Shown here: piece by piece, positions 9,360-18,675 of the stretch | How positions within the stretch are numbered: the first letter of the stretch is position 1 | Layout: each line of letters opens with the position of its first letter | Source of the DNA: Pseudosulfitobacter pseudonitzschiae | Lineage (GTDB): Bacteria > Pseudomonadota > Alphaproteobacteria > Rhodobacterales > Rhodobacteraceae | Direction: 5' to 3' | Assembly (NCBI RefSeq): GCF_900129395.1 | Contig: NZ_FQVP01000002.1 | Coordinates: 682,001-746,000 of the forward strand | DNA: 64,000 nt | Notes under the pieces: generated by a model | The model's database searches: none | What the model saw: only the letters and a program-made list of their open reading frames with translations | Told to the model about the DNA's origin: nothing | Program-made: the position numbers and the translations under genes

Positions 9360-11768
9360 TCAGGGTTTCAGGCCCGCTGTTGCCATCAGGCGGGCCGCCT
9401 CTTCGGCCAACAGGCGCTCTTCGGCCATTCCCTTGACCGGAACGCGGCCCACTTCCAGCATCAGGGGGGCGGCCAGTGGCGTCAGGCGGTCGAGGGTGAT
9501 CAGGTCGATGCGGGACCCGATGCGTGCAGCCATGTCCTCGATGCGGCCAAAATCGACAAGGCCGCGCATGGCCTCTTCGCGGGTGATGTCCAGCATCAGG
9601 TGGTCCGGGTCGTATTTGGCCAGCGTGTCATAGAGGATGTCCGACGAGAACGTCGCCTGACGGCCCGATTTGCGGGCTGTGGGCGTGTTGCGGTCGATCA
9701 GCCCCGCGATGGTGGCCGAGGCGCGAAAGGTGCGTTTCATCACGGCGTTGCCCGCCAACCAGCGGTCCAGACCGTCACGCAGCGCGTCGATGTCGAACAG
9801 GGGCGCGGGATCGGTGATCGGTTCCAGACCCCAGATCAGCGTGGCGTAGTCGGTGGCGAGAAACCCCAGCGGATCAAGGCCCAGCTCTTCCATCCGTTTG
9901 GTCAGCAGCAAGCCCAGCGTCTGCATCGCGTTGCGCCCGGCAAAGCCGTAGACGGCGTGGTGGGTGCGCCCATCATGGGGAAAGCATTCGATCAGCAGGC
10001 GGCCCGGCTCCGGCAAACGGCTGACACGGCGCTGCAGGGCCAGCCAGTCGGCGGTGTGGCGGGGCAGCTCGGGCCAGGTCTCTTGCTGGAACAGGCGCAG
10101 GATGCGCTGGCTGAGCTGGGTGGAGGTTGCGAATTTGGTGCCCATGAAGGTGGCGATTTTCGGCTTTTTCGCGGCGTCGCGGGTCACTTGGACGGTCATT
10201 TCGCGCAAGGAATCATAGCGCACGATCTGCCCGCCGATCAGGAAGGTGTCGCCGGGGGTCAGGCTGGCGGCAAAGCCTTCTTCTATCTCGCCCAGGGGTT
10301 TGCCGCCCCGGGCGTTTTTCATCCGCACCTTGAGCGTGTCGGTGTCCTGAATGGTGCCGATGTTCATGCGGATGCGCCTGTCGCCGCGCGGGTCGCGCAA
10401 GGCCCATGTGCCGTCGGGGGCCTGCTTCAGTCGCTGCCATTGATCATAACGGCGCAAGGCGTAACCACCGGTGGCCACGAAATCCAGGCAGGCGTCAAAG
10501 TCGGCGCGGGCCAATGCGCTGTAGGCGCCGACGGTGGTGACCTCGGCATAAAGCGCATCTGCATCGAACGGACCGGCAGCGGCGGTGATCAGGATGTGTT
10601 GGCACAGCACGTCGCGCGGGCCGGGGCCGCGTGGGTCGCCGTCCAGTTCACCGGCCAGCGCAGCCTCGATGGCGGCCACGCATTCGACGACCTCGAAGCG
10701 GTTGGCGGGGACCAGCCGGGCCTTGGACGGGGCGTTATAGCGGTGATTGGCGCGTCCGATCCGCTGGACCAGACGTTTGACGTTTTTCGGCGCGCCGATC
10801 TGGATGATCAGGTCCACATCGCCCCAGTCGATGCCCAGATCCAGCGTGCCCGTGCAGACGATGGCACGCAACTGGCCTGCGACCATGGCCGCTTCGACCT
10901 TTTGCCGCTGGGCGCGGTCCAGTGATCCGTGGTGGATGCCGATGGGCAGGGCGTCGTCATTGGCCAGCCAAAGGTTGTGAAAAAAGATCTCGGCCTGCGC
11001 GCGGGTGTTGTGAAAGATCAGCGTCGTCTTGTGCTGGCGGACCTGCTCCAGCACCGCCGGAATTGCGTATTTGGCGCCGCCGCCGGACCATGGCGGGGCC
11101 GCGTCGGTCGTCAGCATGGCGATGTCTGGGGCAGGGCCGGGGTCGGCCATCAGGATCTCGCAGGGGTCGGGGTGGCGGGCCAGACCGTGGGCGATGGCGG
11201 CGGGGTCCTCGACGGTGGCGGACAGTCCGACGCGGCGCAGGTCGGGACAGAGCGTTTGCAGCCGCCCCAGCGCCAGCATCAACTGGTCGCCACGCTTGCT
11301 TTCGGCCAATGCGTGGATTTCATCGATGATGACCCGTTTCAGGCCTTTGAAGATATGCGGCGCGTCGGGGTAGCTGGTCAGCAACGCCAGTGATTCCGGC
11401 GTGGTCAGCAGGATGTGCGGCGGGTCGGCGCGCTGGCGGCGTTTGCGGGTGGCGGGGGTGTCACCGGTGCGATCCTCGATGCGGATCGGCAGGTCCATCT
11501 CGGTCACGGGGGTGGTCAGGTTGCGCTTGATATCCGCGGCAAGCGCCTTGAGCGGAGAGACATAGAGCGTGTGCAGGCCCGCGTGGGGCTGGCTGGCCAG
11601 ATCGACCAGAGTGGGCAGGAACCCCGCCAGCGTCTTGCCGCCGCCCGTGGGCGCGATCAGCAACAGCGCAGGCGCATCGGCGCGGTCCAGCATCGCCTGC
11701 TGGTGCGGGTGGATGTGCCAGCCTTTGGCTGCGAACCAGTCGGCAAATCGGGGGGGCAGTGTGGTCAT
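9360..11768 (-). CDS. Ligase-associated DEXH-box (Lhr-type) helicase
   Basis: This is an 802-residue superfamily 2 ATP-dependent helicase. Visible motifs are Walker A APTGGGKTLAGF near residue 39, motif II DEIH in VIIDEIHALAESKRG, SAT in VGLSATVEDP, IFHNTRAQAE, and motif VI QRIGRANHR. After the two RecA-like domains comes a winged-helix and a C-terminal region, as in Lhr-Core enzymes that unwind RNA:DNA hybrids 3' to 5'. It is immediately upstream of pdeM on the minus strand, likely one operon. The exo and lig partners of the canonical cluster are not present here; the gene upstream is instead an AAA+ ATPase of the pilus locus. Confidence 0.92.
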   Translation of the reverse strand: MTTLPPRFADWFAAKGWHIHPHQQAMLDRADAPALLLIAPTGGGKTLAGFLPTLVDLASQPHAGLHTLYVSPLKALAADIKRNLTTPVTEMDLPIRIEDRTGDTPATRKRRQRADPPHILLTTPESLALLTSYPDAPHIFKGLKRVIIDEIHALAESKRGDQLMLALGRLQTLCPDLRRVGLSATVEDPAAIAHGLARHPDPCEILMADPGPAPDIAMLTTDAAPPWSGGGAKYAIPAVLEQVRQHKTTLIFHNTRAQAEIFFHNLWLANDDALPIGIHHGSLDRAQRQKVEAAMVAGQLRAIVCTGTLDLGIDWGDVDLIIQIGAPKNVKRLVQRIGRANHRYNAPSKARLVPANRFEVVECVAAIEAALAGELDGDPRGPGPRDVLCQHILITAAAGPFDADALYAEVTTVGAYSALARADFDACLDFVATGGYALRRYDQWQRLKQAPDGTWALRDPRGDRRIRMNIGTIQDTDTLKVRMKNARGGKPLGEIEEGFAASLTPGDTFLIGGQIVRYDSLREMTVQVTRDAAKKPKIATFMGTKFATSTQLSQRILRLFQQETWPELPRHTADWLALQRRVSRLPEPGRLLIECFPHDGRTHHAVYGFAGRNAMQTLGLLLTKRMEELGLDPLGFLATDYATLIWGLEPITDPAPLFDIDALRDGLDRWLAGNAVMKRTFRASATIAGLIDRNTPTARKSGRQATFSSDILYDTLAKYDPDHLMLDITREEAMRGLVDFGRIEDMAARIGSRIDLITLDRLTPLAAPLMLEVGRVPVKGMAEERLLAEEAARLMATAGLKP

Positions 11769-11811
11769 GCGCCACAGTGTAGCGCGGGCGTGGAGAGGGG
11801 CCAGCGCAATT

Positions 11812-11868
11812 GGGGGCTCTGCCCCCGGCCTTTGGCCTCCCCCGGAGTTTTACAGGCAAGATGAAGGG
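11812..11868. repeat. Dispersed intergenic hairpin repeat, copy 1
   Basis: The element reads, on the plus strand, GGGGGCTCTGCCCCC then GGCCTTTGGCC (two small hairpins), then CCCCGGAGTTTT and GGCAAGATGAAGGG. It directly abuts the stop codon of the minus-strand ATPase gene (11869). A second copy with the same arrangement is at 42154-42217. From memory, similar sequences are common between genes in Rhodobacterales genomes. It may work as a 3'-end signal. Confidence 0.75.
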
Positions 11869-13176
11869 CTATTTTACGATCACTTCATCCTTGACGAACA
11901 TGTTGGCCCAGGCGCGGTCGACCAGCTGCGGCGACATCTTGTAGGGGATTCCCTCAAAGTCGCAGATGGCGATCATCTGGTCGATCAGGAAGACCGGCTG
12001 ATAGTTGGCGTAGATGTTGTTGATGGTCGGGTATTTCACCTTGAGCAGGTGCACCAGCGAGGGTTCGTCCAGCGCCATCTTTTTCTTGCGGGCGACCATG
12101 GCAAAGATTTTCAGGAAGTTGGCCTGGTTGGGTCCGTCAATCTTGATCTTGAAGAAGATGCGGCGCAGGGCGGCCTGATCGAAAATCTCGTTCGGGTGGA
12201 AGTTGGTCGAGAAGATCACCAGCGTGTCGAAGGGCACCTCGAATTTTTCACCCGATTGCAGTGCAAGGATGTCCTTGCTTTCTTCCAGCGGGACGATCCA
12301 GCGGTTCACGAGGGCCTGAGGCGGTTCGGTCTGTCGGCCAAGGTCGTCGACGATGAAAATGCCGCCGGTCGATTTCAGTTGCAGCGGCGCCTGATAGGTG
12401 CGGGCCACGGGGTTATAGACCAGATCGAGCATGTTCAACGACAGCTCGCCGCCGGTGATGACCGTGGGACGTTCACAGCGGACATAGCGGCGGTCATAGC
12501 GCGTGACACGGCGCAAGGCGTTGGGGTCATCGGCCTCTTCCGGGGCGATGACATGCACGATCGGGTCATAGACGGTGATGACCTGGCCCGCATATTCGAT
12601 GGCGCGCGGCACATAGACGTGATCGCCCAATGCGTCGCGGATGCCGTTCGAGATCGAGGATTTGCCGTTGCCGGGAGGGCCGTACATCAGGATCGAGCGG
12701 CCCGCGCTGACGGCGGGGCCGAGATGGTCCAGCAGGCTGTCGGGCAGCACGAGGTGCCCCATGGCGTTGGTCAGTTGTTCGCGGCTGATCATGATGTTGC
12801 GGATCGACTGGCGTTCGACCTGTTCGCGGTAGACATCCAGTGGCACCGGCATCGCGCCGAAATATTCCGACTGGGCCAGCGCATCAAGCGCGCGCGCCTT
12901 GCCGTTGTCGGTCAGCTGATATCCCATTTCGCTGCCGTTGTTGGCGTTCAGCGTGCCGGTCGCCTCGATCAGGCGCTGGTCGCGGCCCATGTCGATCAGC
13001 TCTTGCACGACAGGGACGGGCAGGCACAGGGCGGGCGCCAGATCGGTGATCATGTCCAGGTTCTTGCGGAACATAGTCTTGATCAGGATGTCGCGCATCA
13101 TGACGACGGGCAGTTTCATCTCTTCCAGCCGCTTGGGGGCGGGCGGGGCCATCACGGATGTCTGTTGCATGGTCAT
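11869..13176 (-). CDS. AAA+ ATPase encoded at the end of the Flp/Tad pilus locus
   Basis: The start is placed at 13176 (MTMQQ...), giving 435 residues; sequence upstream in this frame belongs to the prepilin peptidase region. Residues about 20-95 look like a winged-helix segment (FRKNLDMITDL ... GYQLTDNGKARALDAL). An AAA+ core follows with Walker A GPPGNGKS at 166-173, Walker B IVDDLGR with D277 and D278, and a sensor-1-like FSTNFHP. It is not TadA or TadZ. It sits 95 bases after the prepilin peptidase gene on the same strand, so a chaperone-like or regulatory role in pilus assembly is an inference from position. No clear ribosome site is seen; M3 (13170) is an alternative start. Confidence 0.8.
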   Translation of the reverse strand: MTMQQTSVMAPPAPKRLEEMKLPVVMMRDILIKTMFRKNLDMITDLAPALCLPVPVVQELIDMGRDQRLIEATGTLNANNGSEMGYQLTDNGKARALDALAQSEYFGAMPVPLDVYREQVERQSIRNIMISREQLTNAMGHLVLPDSLLDHLGPAVSAGRSILMYGPPGNGKSSISNGIRDALGDHVYVPRAIEYAGQVITVYDPIVHVIAPEEADDPNALRRVTRYDRRYVRCERPTVITGGELSLNMLDLVYNPVARTYQAPLQLKSTGGIFIVDDLGRQTEPPQALVNRWIVPLEESKDILALQSGEKFEVPFDTLVIFSTNFHPNEIFDQAALRRIFFKIKIDGPNQANFLKIFAMVARKKKMALDEPSLVHLLKVKYPTINNIYANYQPVFLIDQMIAICDFEGIPYKMSPQLVDRAWANMFVKDEVIVK

Positions 13177-13271
13177 GGGGCGAAGCCTGTAGGTTATCTG
13201 CGTGAGACGTGCTTTAGCGGGAATTTGGGCCGATAATGTGGCGAATTGTTTAAGAGTTGGACAATGCGGCC

Positions 13272-13766
13272 TTAGCTGCCAAAGATCGCGCCGAAGATCA
13301 GGTAAAAGGCCAGCGTGCCGCCAAGCGCAAAGCCCATTGGAAACTTCTTGCCCTGGTTCCAGCTGGTCCAATGCGGCACCAGCTGTTGCAGGCGGCTGTG
13401 TTTGACCATGCGGTGCGTGGCATAGGCGGCCAGCAGGGTTGCCGCATAGAGGGCTATGACAAATTGCACATCGCCCATCGCAATGAAGGGGGCGGCTGCG
13501 GCGATGAACTTGGAATCGCCGGCCCCCATGACGCCGGCCGCGTTCAGGGCAATCGTGACCACGAGAACGATGGCCAGCTGGGCCAGCCGCCACAGGTATT
13601 GATCAAGGGGCAGGGCCACCAGCCCGACCACGACGAACACTGCGGCCAATGCGATAACCGCCTGGTTCGTAATGCGCATTTCCCGCATGTCGGTGAAAGC
13701 CACATAAAGACACAGCGGCAGCACGAAAGGCAGGAACCAGCAGGCGGACCAGGCAGAGATCGCCAT
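13272..13766 (-). CDS. cpaA: Prepilin peptidase, CpaA/TadV type
   Basis: An inner-membrane aspartic peptidase (family A24) that cleaves Flp prepilin leaders. The 164-residue protein has about five hydrophobic segments and both catalytic aspartates: D26 in YVAFTDMREMRITN and D84 in the GAGD motif (GVMGAGDSKF). It is short and lacks the N-terminal methylase domain, as in TadV/CpaA. It begins 5 bases after the TadD-like gene and closes the conserved pilus operon before the AAA+ ATPase gene. Its substrates are very likely the two Flp pilins at 23526-24023. Confidence 0.92.
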   Translation of the reverse strand: MAISAWSACWFLPFVLPLCLYVAFTDMREMRITNQAVIALAAVFVVVGLVALPLDQYLWRLAQLAIVLVVTIALNAAGVMGAGDSKFIAAAAPFIAMGDVQFVIALYAATLLAAYATHRMVKHSRLQQLVPHWTSWNQGKKFPMGFALGGTLAFYLIFGAIFGS

Positions 13767-13771
13767 CGGGC

Positions 13772-14635
13772 TTATCCGTTGGAGACGTTGTTTTCCAACG
13801 CCTGCAAGGATCTCACGGCCGCTTCAAAGTGCTGCGGATGGGTTTCGATGGCGTCACGCAGCAGGCCCTTGCCGGTTTCCACGTCGCCTTGCTTGATCGC
13901 GGAGAGCGCCAGCGTGTGCAGAAGTTGCGCGCGCTCGATCTGGTCCATGGGGATGACGGGCAGGGTGTAATCGCGCTGTGCGCCCCGGGCCAGGATCATG
14001 TTGTTCTTGGCGGTGAACAGCGTCTGGTCCTGGCGGATCGCTTCACCGAACAGCCGTTCGGCGCCTGTATAGTCGCCGCGTGTCAGCTTGGAATAGCCCC
14101 AGTTGTTCATGACACCCGCAGGCTGTGTGGTCAGGCCGACGGCGATTTCATAAAAACTGTCGGCTTTTTTCCATTCCTGATTGCTGTCGGCCACCATCGC
14201 CTCGAGCCGGTAGCGTTTGAATGTCTCGTGGGTGGGGGGCACGCCGTCCAGTACCTTTTCAGCCTGTGCCCAGTCCCCGGACCGGATCAGCGCATCGGCG
14301 TAATCGACCTGATCGTCTGCTGTGGCGCCGTCCATCTTGACGACCTTGCCATAGGCTGCGGCGGCTTCGGTGGTGCGTTTTGCGCGCACCAGGGAGCTGG
14401 CAAGCCCGCGTTGCAGGTCGATGCGGCTGGGGTCACTTGCCGAGGTGCGTTGGAAATAGGCCACCGCTTCGTTCGGGTCGGCCACGGTCAGCATCACGTC
14501 GTTCAGGTTGCTTTCGTCAACGACGTTCACATCCTGAAACGCACGTTTCACCGCCGCATCGCCGCTTTTCTTTTCACATGCGGACAGAACCATAGCGCCT
14601 GCGATGCAGGCGGAAAAAAGAATGGGGTGGCGCAT
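13772..14635 (-). CDS. tadD: TadD-like TPR lipoprotein (first copy)
   Basis: A 287-residue outer-membrane lipoprotein candidate. The N-terminus has a signal peptide with lipobox LSAC at about residues 17-20, followed by helical repeats of tetratricopeptide type (for example VDYADALIRSGDWAQAEKVLDG and WGYSKLTRGDYTGAERLFGEAI). TadD proteins help place or multimerise the secretin of the Flp pilus system. It lies 27 bases downstream of a second, shorter TPR lipoprotein gene and 5 bases upstream of cpaA, clearly in the same operon. Two tandem TadD-like genes suggest divided roles, which the sequence does not resolve. Confidence 0.85.
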   Translation of the reverse strand: MRHPILFSACIAGAMVLSACEKKSGDAAVKRAFQDVNVVDESNLNDVMLTVADPNEAVAYFQRTSASDPSRIDLQRGLASSLVRAKRTTEAAAAYGKVVKMDGATADDQVDYADALIRSGDWAQAEKVLDGVPPTHETFKRYRLEAMVADSNQEWKKADSFYEIAVGLTTQPAGVMNNWGYSKLTRGDYTGAERLFGEAIRQDQTLFTAKNNMILARGAQRDYTLPVIPMDQIERAQLLHTLALSAIKQGDVETGKGLLRDAIETHPQHFEAAVRSLQALENNVSNG

Positions 14636-14662
14636 TTATTGCGTCCTTTACTGCTGCCTCGG

Positions 14663-15232
14663 TCATGATGCTGGCCGGATCAGGTAATCACTGCTGCCGC
14701 GCCGCACCAATTTGTAATTGTTATTTTCAGCGTCCACCGTAACAGAATTTTCCGTTTTTGCGAGTGCTAAGCGCAGATTATCCCGGATGAGTGTGCTTTC
14801 TCCGTCATCCAGCGCGTAGGCCTTGCGGAAAATCTGCTCGGCCTCGACTGTTTTGCCGCGTTCCATCAGCACGACGCCCAGATTGTTGTAAATCTCGGGC
14901 CAGGCGTCCTGTTCCGCAGCAGCCCGGCGCAGCAGGGTTTCGGCCTGTCCCAGACGGCCCAACCCCAGGTTGGCGGTGCCCAGTCCCGACAGGATTTCCG
15001 CATCCATGCCCTGATCCAGAGCGGCACGGGTAAAAGCCTTGATCGCCAGTTCATATTCTCCGGCTGCGATCAGACGGTGGCCCACGTCGACGCCATTGAC
15101 CGCCTCTTTGCGGGTGTCGATGCCGGGGGCATAGATGCCATCCTGAGACGACGAAAGGCCGCCCGATGAACAGGCGGCCAATCCGAAAGCCAAGAGAGCA
15201 GCAAGCGGAGCCGCTTTGGTGGCTGATGTCAT
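14663..15232 (-). CDS. TadD-like TPR lipoprotein (second, short copy)
   Basis: A 189-residue protein with a lipoprotein signal (lipobox LAAC at about 18-21), a Ser/Gly-rich linker, and about three TPR units (RLIAAGEYELAIKAFTRAAL, GLGTANLGLGRLGQAETLLRR, NNLGVVLMERGKTVEAEQIFRKA). It starts 4 bases after the tadC stop, so translation is probably coupled. The role is likely pilotin or assembly factor for the outer-membrane part of the Tad machine, like its neighbour. It shares the TPR pattern but not obvious close identity with the 287-residue copy. Confidence 0.83.
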   Translation of the reverse strand: MTSATKAAPLAALLAFGLAACSSGGLSSSQDGIYAPGIDTRKEAVNGVDVGHRLIAAGEYELAIKAFTRAALDQGMDAEILSGLGTANLGLGRLGQAETLLRRAAAEQDAWPEIYNNLGVVLMERGKTVEAEQIFRKAYALDDGESTLIRDNLRLALAKTENSVTVDAENNNYKLVRRGSSDYLIRPAS

Positions 15233-15236
15233 AGGG

Positions 15237-16214
15237 TTATCTGCTCATATTGCCCAATTGGGTGATGCCATGCACCGAAGGACCAACCAGGATGATCAGC
15301 AGCGGCGGCACCGTGAGCATCATTGTGGCAAGGGTCATCTTTGTTGGCAACTTGTTTGCGGCCTCTTCGGCACGCATCACGCGTTTGTCACGCATTTCCC
15401 CCGCATAGACCCGCAGCGCCTCGGCGATAGAGGTGCCGAAGCTGGCCGATTGCACCAGCACGGTGGTAAAGCTGGACACATCCTGCACGCCGCAGCGTTC
15501 GCCCATGTCGTTCAGGACGGCTTCCTTGTCCTTGCCTGCCTTCATCTCGTAGGCGACGATGTCGAATTCGTCGGCCAGCGCAGGGTACGAGGCGCGCAAT
15601 TCGCGGGCCACACGCACGATGGATTGGTCCAGCGATTGCCCGGCCTCGACACAGACCAGCATCATGTCCAGTGCATCGGGAAACCCACGGGTGATTTCTT
15701 CCTTGCGGGCCTCGACACGGCGGGTGATCCAGTATTGCGGCAGGAAGTACCCGATGCCGCCCGGTCCCAAAGTCCACATGGCCATCTTGTTGGTGGTCAT
15801 TTCGACGCCTGCGTTCAGGACGTTCACATAGACCACGCCAATGATCAGCCCGGCGATGCCAAGTGCAAACTGTGCAAAGTGAAAGATACGCACCGCGTCG
15901 CGTGACTGATAACCCGCCTGCGTCAGCATCAACTGGCGTTTGCTCAGCTCGGCCACGTCCTTGGGTTCCAGAAAGCCGGCAAAGCGGTCAAGCTGTTCGT
16001 TGTGGCCGACCTGGCGCAGCTTTTCGCGCGGGGCATTCCCACCTGGTGTCTGAACCTGTCGCTTGAGCTTGTCCATCGGGTCTTCGGGCTGGCGCAGCAT
16101 CATCACCACGGTGCCAGCGACCAGCATCAGGCCCAGAACACCGGCGATGATGATCGGCCCCAATGGTCCCAGAACATCGGTGATCATCGTTTGGATTTGC
16201 GTAAAGGTATCCAA
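15237..16214 (-). CDS. tadC: Tad pilus inner-membrane platform protein TadC
   Basis: A 325-residue GspF-like (T2SSF) membrane protein that with TadB forms the inner-membrane platform driven by the TadA ATPase. N-terminal hydrophobic segment at about 18-38, a pair near 125-170, the T2SSF cytoplasmic domain (FPDALDMMLVCVEAGQSLDQSI ... LVQSASFGTSIAEALRVYAGEMR), and a C-terminal membrane segment (MTLATMMLTVPPLLIILVG). It is 12 bases downstream of tadB and 4 bases upstream of the short TadD-like gene. Confidence 0.93.
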   Translation of the reverse strand: MDTFTQIQTMITDVLGPLGPIIIAGVLGLMLVAGTVVMMLRQPEDPMDKLKRQVQTPGGNAPREKLRQVGHNEQLDRFAGFLEPKDVAELSKRQLMLTQAGYQSRDAVRIFHFAQFALGIAGLIIGVVYVNVLNAGVEMTTNKMAMWTLGPGGIGYFLPQYWITRRVEARKEEITRGFPDALDMMLVCVEAGQSLDQSIVRVARELRASYPALADEFDIVAYEMKAGKDKEAVLNDMGERCGVQDVSSFTTVLVQSASFGTSIAEALRVYAGEMRDKRVMRAEEAANKLPTKMTLATMMLTVPPLLIILVGPSVHGITQLGNMSR

Positions 16215-16226
16215 CAGTTCGCTCCC

Positions 16227-17189
16227 TTATACCTTGATGTCGGTCAAGGCGCGCATGACCAGAAGGTTGAGACCCAGAAAAATCGCCACGACAAAACAGG
16301 CGGGGATGAAATATGGGTGGTCGCGCACTTCGTCGTAGTAGTGCGGATCGCCCAGGTTGATCACGACCAGCGCCAGCAGCGGGAAGGCGGAGAGGAATTT
16401 GCCCGACCATTTCGCCTCGGCGGTGATCGCCTTGACCCGCCGGAACAGACGGAAACGGGCGCGGATCACCTGTGCCAGACCGGCGAGGATCTCGGCGAGG
16501 TTACCACCCGATTGTTGCTGGATGGTCACCGCGACGGCGAGAAAGCGCAAATCCTGCATGTCCAGGCGTTCCGCCATGTCCTTGAGCGCCTCGCCGACGT
16601 CGCGGCCATAGGCGCTTTCGTCCGCGATCACCCCGAATTCCGACGCAAGCGGGTCCTTGACCTCTTTCGACACGATCTGGATGGCGGATACGAACGGGTG
16701 TCCCACGCGCAAGGACCGCACCATAAGTTCGACCGCGTCGGGCAGTTGCTCTTCGATCATGCCAAGCCGTTTGTTGGCCTTGGACGATACCCAGAAATAG
16801 ACCGCGCCGACGCCGATGACGATCGACAGCACGATGCGCACGGGCGGTTCGGTTTCGGTGCCGATGGTCAGGCCCATGAAAGCCACGACGGCAAGGCCCA
16901 CCATCACCCCGATCAACTGTTTGGGGGTAAAGGCGATCGCCGCCTTCTGCGCCTTTTCCGCCAGAAGCGAATACAGCGGGATCGACTTGGCGTTCATGTG
17001 CTGCTGCATTTCCTTGCGCAGCTGGTCCAGCACTTCTTCGCGGCGACCGCCCTTGTTCAGCATGTCAAGGCGGCGGTTCACGCGCGAGTTCAGCGAAATC
17101 GACTTGCCGAAGGCGACAAGGTAAAGCCCCTCGACCAGCACAAGGACGCCGATAAAGATCAAGCCGTAGATAATGGGTTCTGCGCTCAT
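16227..17189 (-). CDS. tadB: Tad pilus inner-membrane platform protein TadB
   Basis: A 320-residue GspF-like protein. One N-terminal membrane helix (about 5-24), a helix pair near 92-130, the T2SSF domain with LPDAVELMVRSLRVGHPFVSAIQIVSKE and QQQSGGNLAEILAGLAQVIRAR, then two C-terminal membrane helices. It works with TadC as the inner-membrane base of the Flp pilus. It starts 11 bases after the tadA stop in the same operon. Confidence 0.93.
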   Translation of the reverse strand: MSAEPIIYGLIFIGVLVLVEGLYLVAFGKSISLNSRVNRRLDMLNKGGRREEVLDQLRKEMQQHMNAKSIPLYSLLAEKAQKAAIAFTPKQLIGVMVGLAVVAFMGLTIGTETEPPVRIVLSIVIGVGAVYFWVSSKANKRLGMIEEQLPDAVELMVRSLRVGHPFVSAIQIVSKEVKDPLASEFGVIADESAYGRDVGEALKDMAERLDMQDLRFLAVAVTIQQQSGGNLAEILAGLAQVIRARFRLFRRVKAITAEAKWSGKFLSAFPLLALVVINLGDPHYYDEVRDHPYFIPACFVVAIFLGLNLLVMRALTDIKV

Positions 17190-17200
17190 GGCGTCGTTCC

Positions 17201-18655
17201 TTATTGAGCTGCGATGGGTTCGTAGATGGACGAAGGCAGGTCATAGCCCCACATCCGGAAGCGTTCGGCATAATGCGAACGCACGCCTGTCGCGGTGAAA
17301 TGGCCGATGATCTTGTTCTGGGGTGTCAGGCCGACGCGCTGATAGCGAAAGATTTCCTGCATCGAGATCACGTCACCTTCCATGCCGGTGATCTCGGTGA
17401 TCGAGGTCATGCGACGCGAGCCGTCCTGCAAGCGCGAGGCCTGCACGATCAGATTTACAGCCGATGAAATCTGGCTGCGGACGGCTTTCAGTGGCATTTC
17501 GATGCCTGCCATCGCGATCATGTTTTCCAGACGGCTCACACCGTCGCGCGCGCTGTTTGCGTGGATCGTGGTCATGGACCCGTCGTGGCCGGTGTTCATG
17601 GCCTGCAACATGTCGATGACCTCTTCGCCGCGCGTCTCGCCGACGATGATGCGGTCGGGACGCATCCGCAGGGCGTTCTTCAGGCAGTCGCGGGGGGAGA
17701 CTTCGCCCTTGCCCTCGACGTTGGGCGGGCGGCTTTCCATCCGGCCCACGTGGGTCTGTTGCAGCTGAAGTTCCGCCGTGTCCTCGATTGTCAGGATACG
17801 TTCGGAGTTGTCGATGAAAGAAGACAGCGCGTTCAGCGTGGTGGTTTTACCCGAACCCGTACCACCCGAGACAATGATGTTCAGACGCGTCGCCACGGCG
17901 GCTTGCAGATATGCAGCCATTTCCTCGGTGAAGGCACCAAAATTTACCAGATCGTCGATGCCCAGCTTGTCTTTTTTGAACTTTCGGATCGACACCAGGC
18001 TGCCGTCCACCGCGATGGGGGGCACCATGGCGTTGAAGCGCGAGCCATCTTTTAGGCGGGCGTCAACGTAAGGGTTGCTTTCATCGACGCGGCGGCCGAC
18101 GGCAGACACGATCTTGTCGATGATGCGCAGCAGGTGGCGCTCGTCCTTGAAGGTGACGTCCGTCAGTTCCAGTTTGCCGTCGCGTTCGACGAAAATCTGT
18201 TGCGGGCCGTTGACCAGGATATCGTTGACGGTGTCGTCCTTCAGCAACGTTTCCAGCGGGCCAAGACCTTTGACCTCGTCATAGAGCTCCTGCGCAAGGG
18301 TTTGCCGTTCGTCGCGGTTCAGTACGATGCTGCGTTCTTGCAGGAATTCGGCAGCAATGGCCCCGATTTCATGGCGCAGATCCTGTTCGGACGCGGTTTC
18401 CAAGGCGGCCAGGTTCAGGCTGTCCAGAAGGGCGCGGTGCACTTCCAGCTTGATCTCGCCCATACGTTCCTTGCGCTTGCGTTCCTTTTCAACCGGGGCA
18501 ACGGTCGCAGCCACCATGTTGACGCGACGGGCCACGCGGGTTGGATCCGGTTTGATCGAAGGTTTCGGGGTTTGCATGACCTTCGCCGCCGGAGCCACCT
18601 TGGGTTCAGGCACGGCGGGCGCTGTTGGCGCGGCTTTTTTATATTTGGAAAACAT
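17201..18655 (-). CDS. tadA: Flp pilus assembly/secretion ATPase TadA (CpaF)
   Basis: A 484-residue secretion ATPase of the VirB11/PilT group that powers Flp pilus extension (and in some systems retraction). A Pro/Ala/Lys-rich N-terminus (1-60) precedes the N-terminal domain ([20 protein letters not shown]), the Walker A motif GGTGSGKT at 264-271, the Asp box ([13 protein letters not shown]), Walker B region ([14 protein letters not shown]) and the His box ([12 protein letters not shown]). It is 20 bases downstream of cpaE. All ATPase motifs look intact. Confidence 0.96.
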   Translation of the reverse strand: MFSKYKKAAPTAPAVPEPKVAPAAKVMQTPKPSIKPDPTRVARRVNMVAATVAPVEKERKRKERMGEIKLEVHRALLDSLNLAALETASEQDLRHEIGAIAAEFLQERSIVLNRDERQTLAQELYDEVKGLGPLETLLKDDTVNDILVNGPQQIFVERDGKLELTDVTFKDERHLLRIIDKIVSAVGRRVDESNPYVDARLKDGSRFNAMVPPIAVDGSLVSIRKFKKDKLGIDDLVNFGAFTEEMAAYLQAAVATRLNIIVSGGTGSGKTTTLNALSSFIDNSERILTIEDTAELQLQQTHVGRMESRPPNVEGKGEVSPRDCLKNALRMRPDRIIVGETRGEEVIDMLQAMNTGHDGSMTTIHANSARDGVSRLENMIAMAGIEMPLKAVRSQISSAVNLIVQASRLQDGSRRMTSITEITGMEGDVISMQEIFRYQRVGLTPQNKIIGHFTATGVRSHYAERFRMWGYDLPSSIYEPIAAQ

Positions 18656-18675
18656 GGGCTTCCCCCGGTTGCAGA

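Noticed and set aside
8817-10925. A 702-codon open frame on the plus strand across pdeM and the helicase
   Set aside because: Antisense shadow of two genes with clear motifs; spans a real intergenic gap, which a real gene would not.
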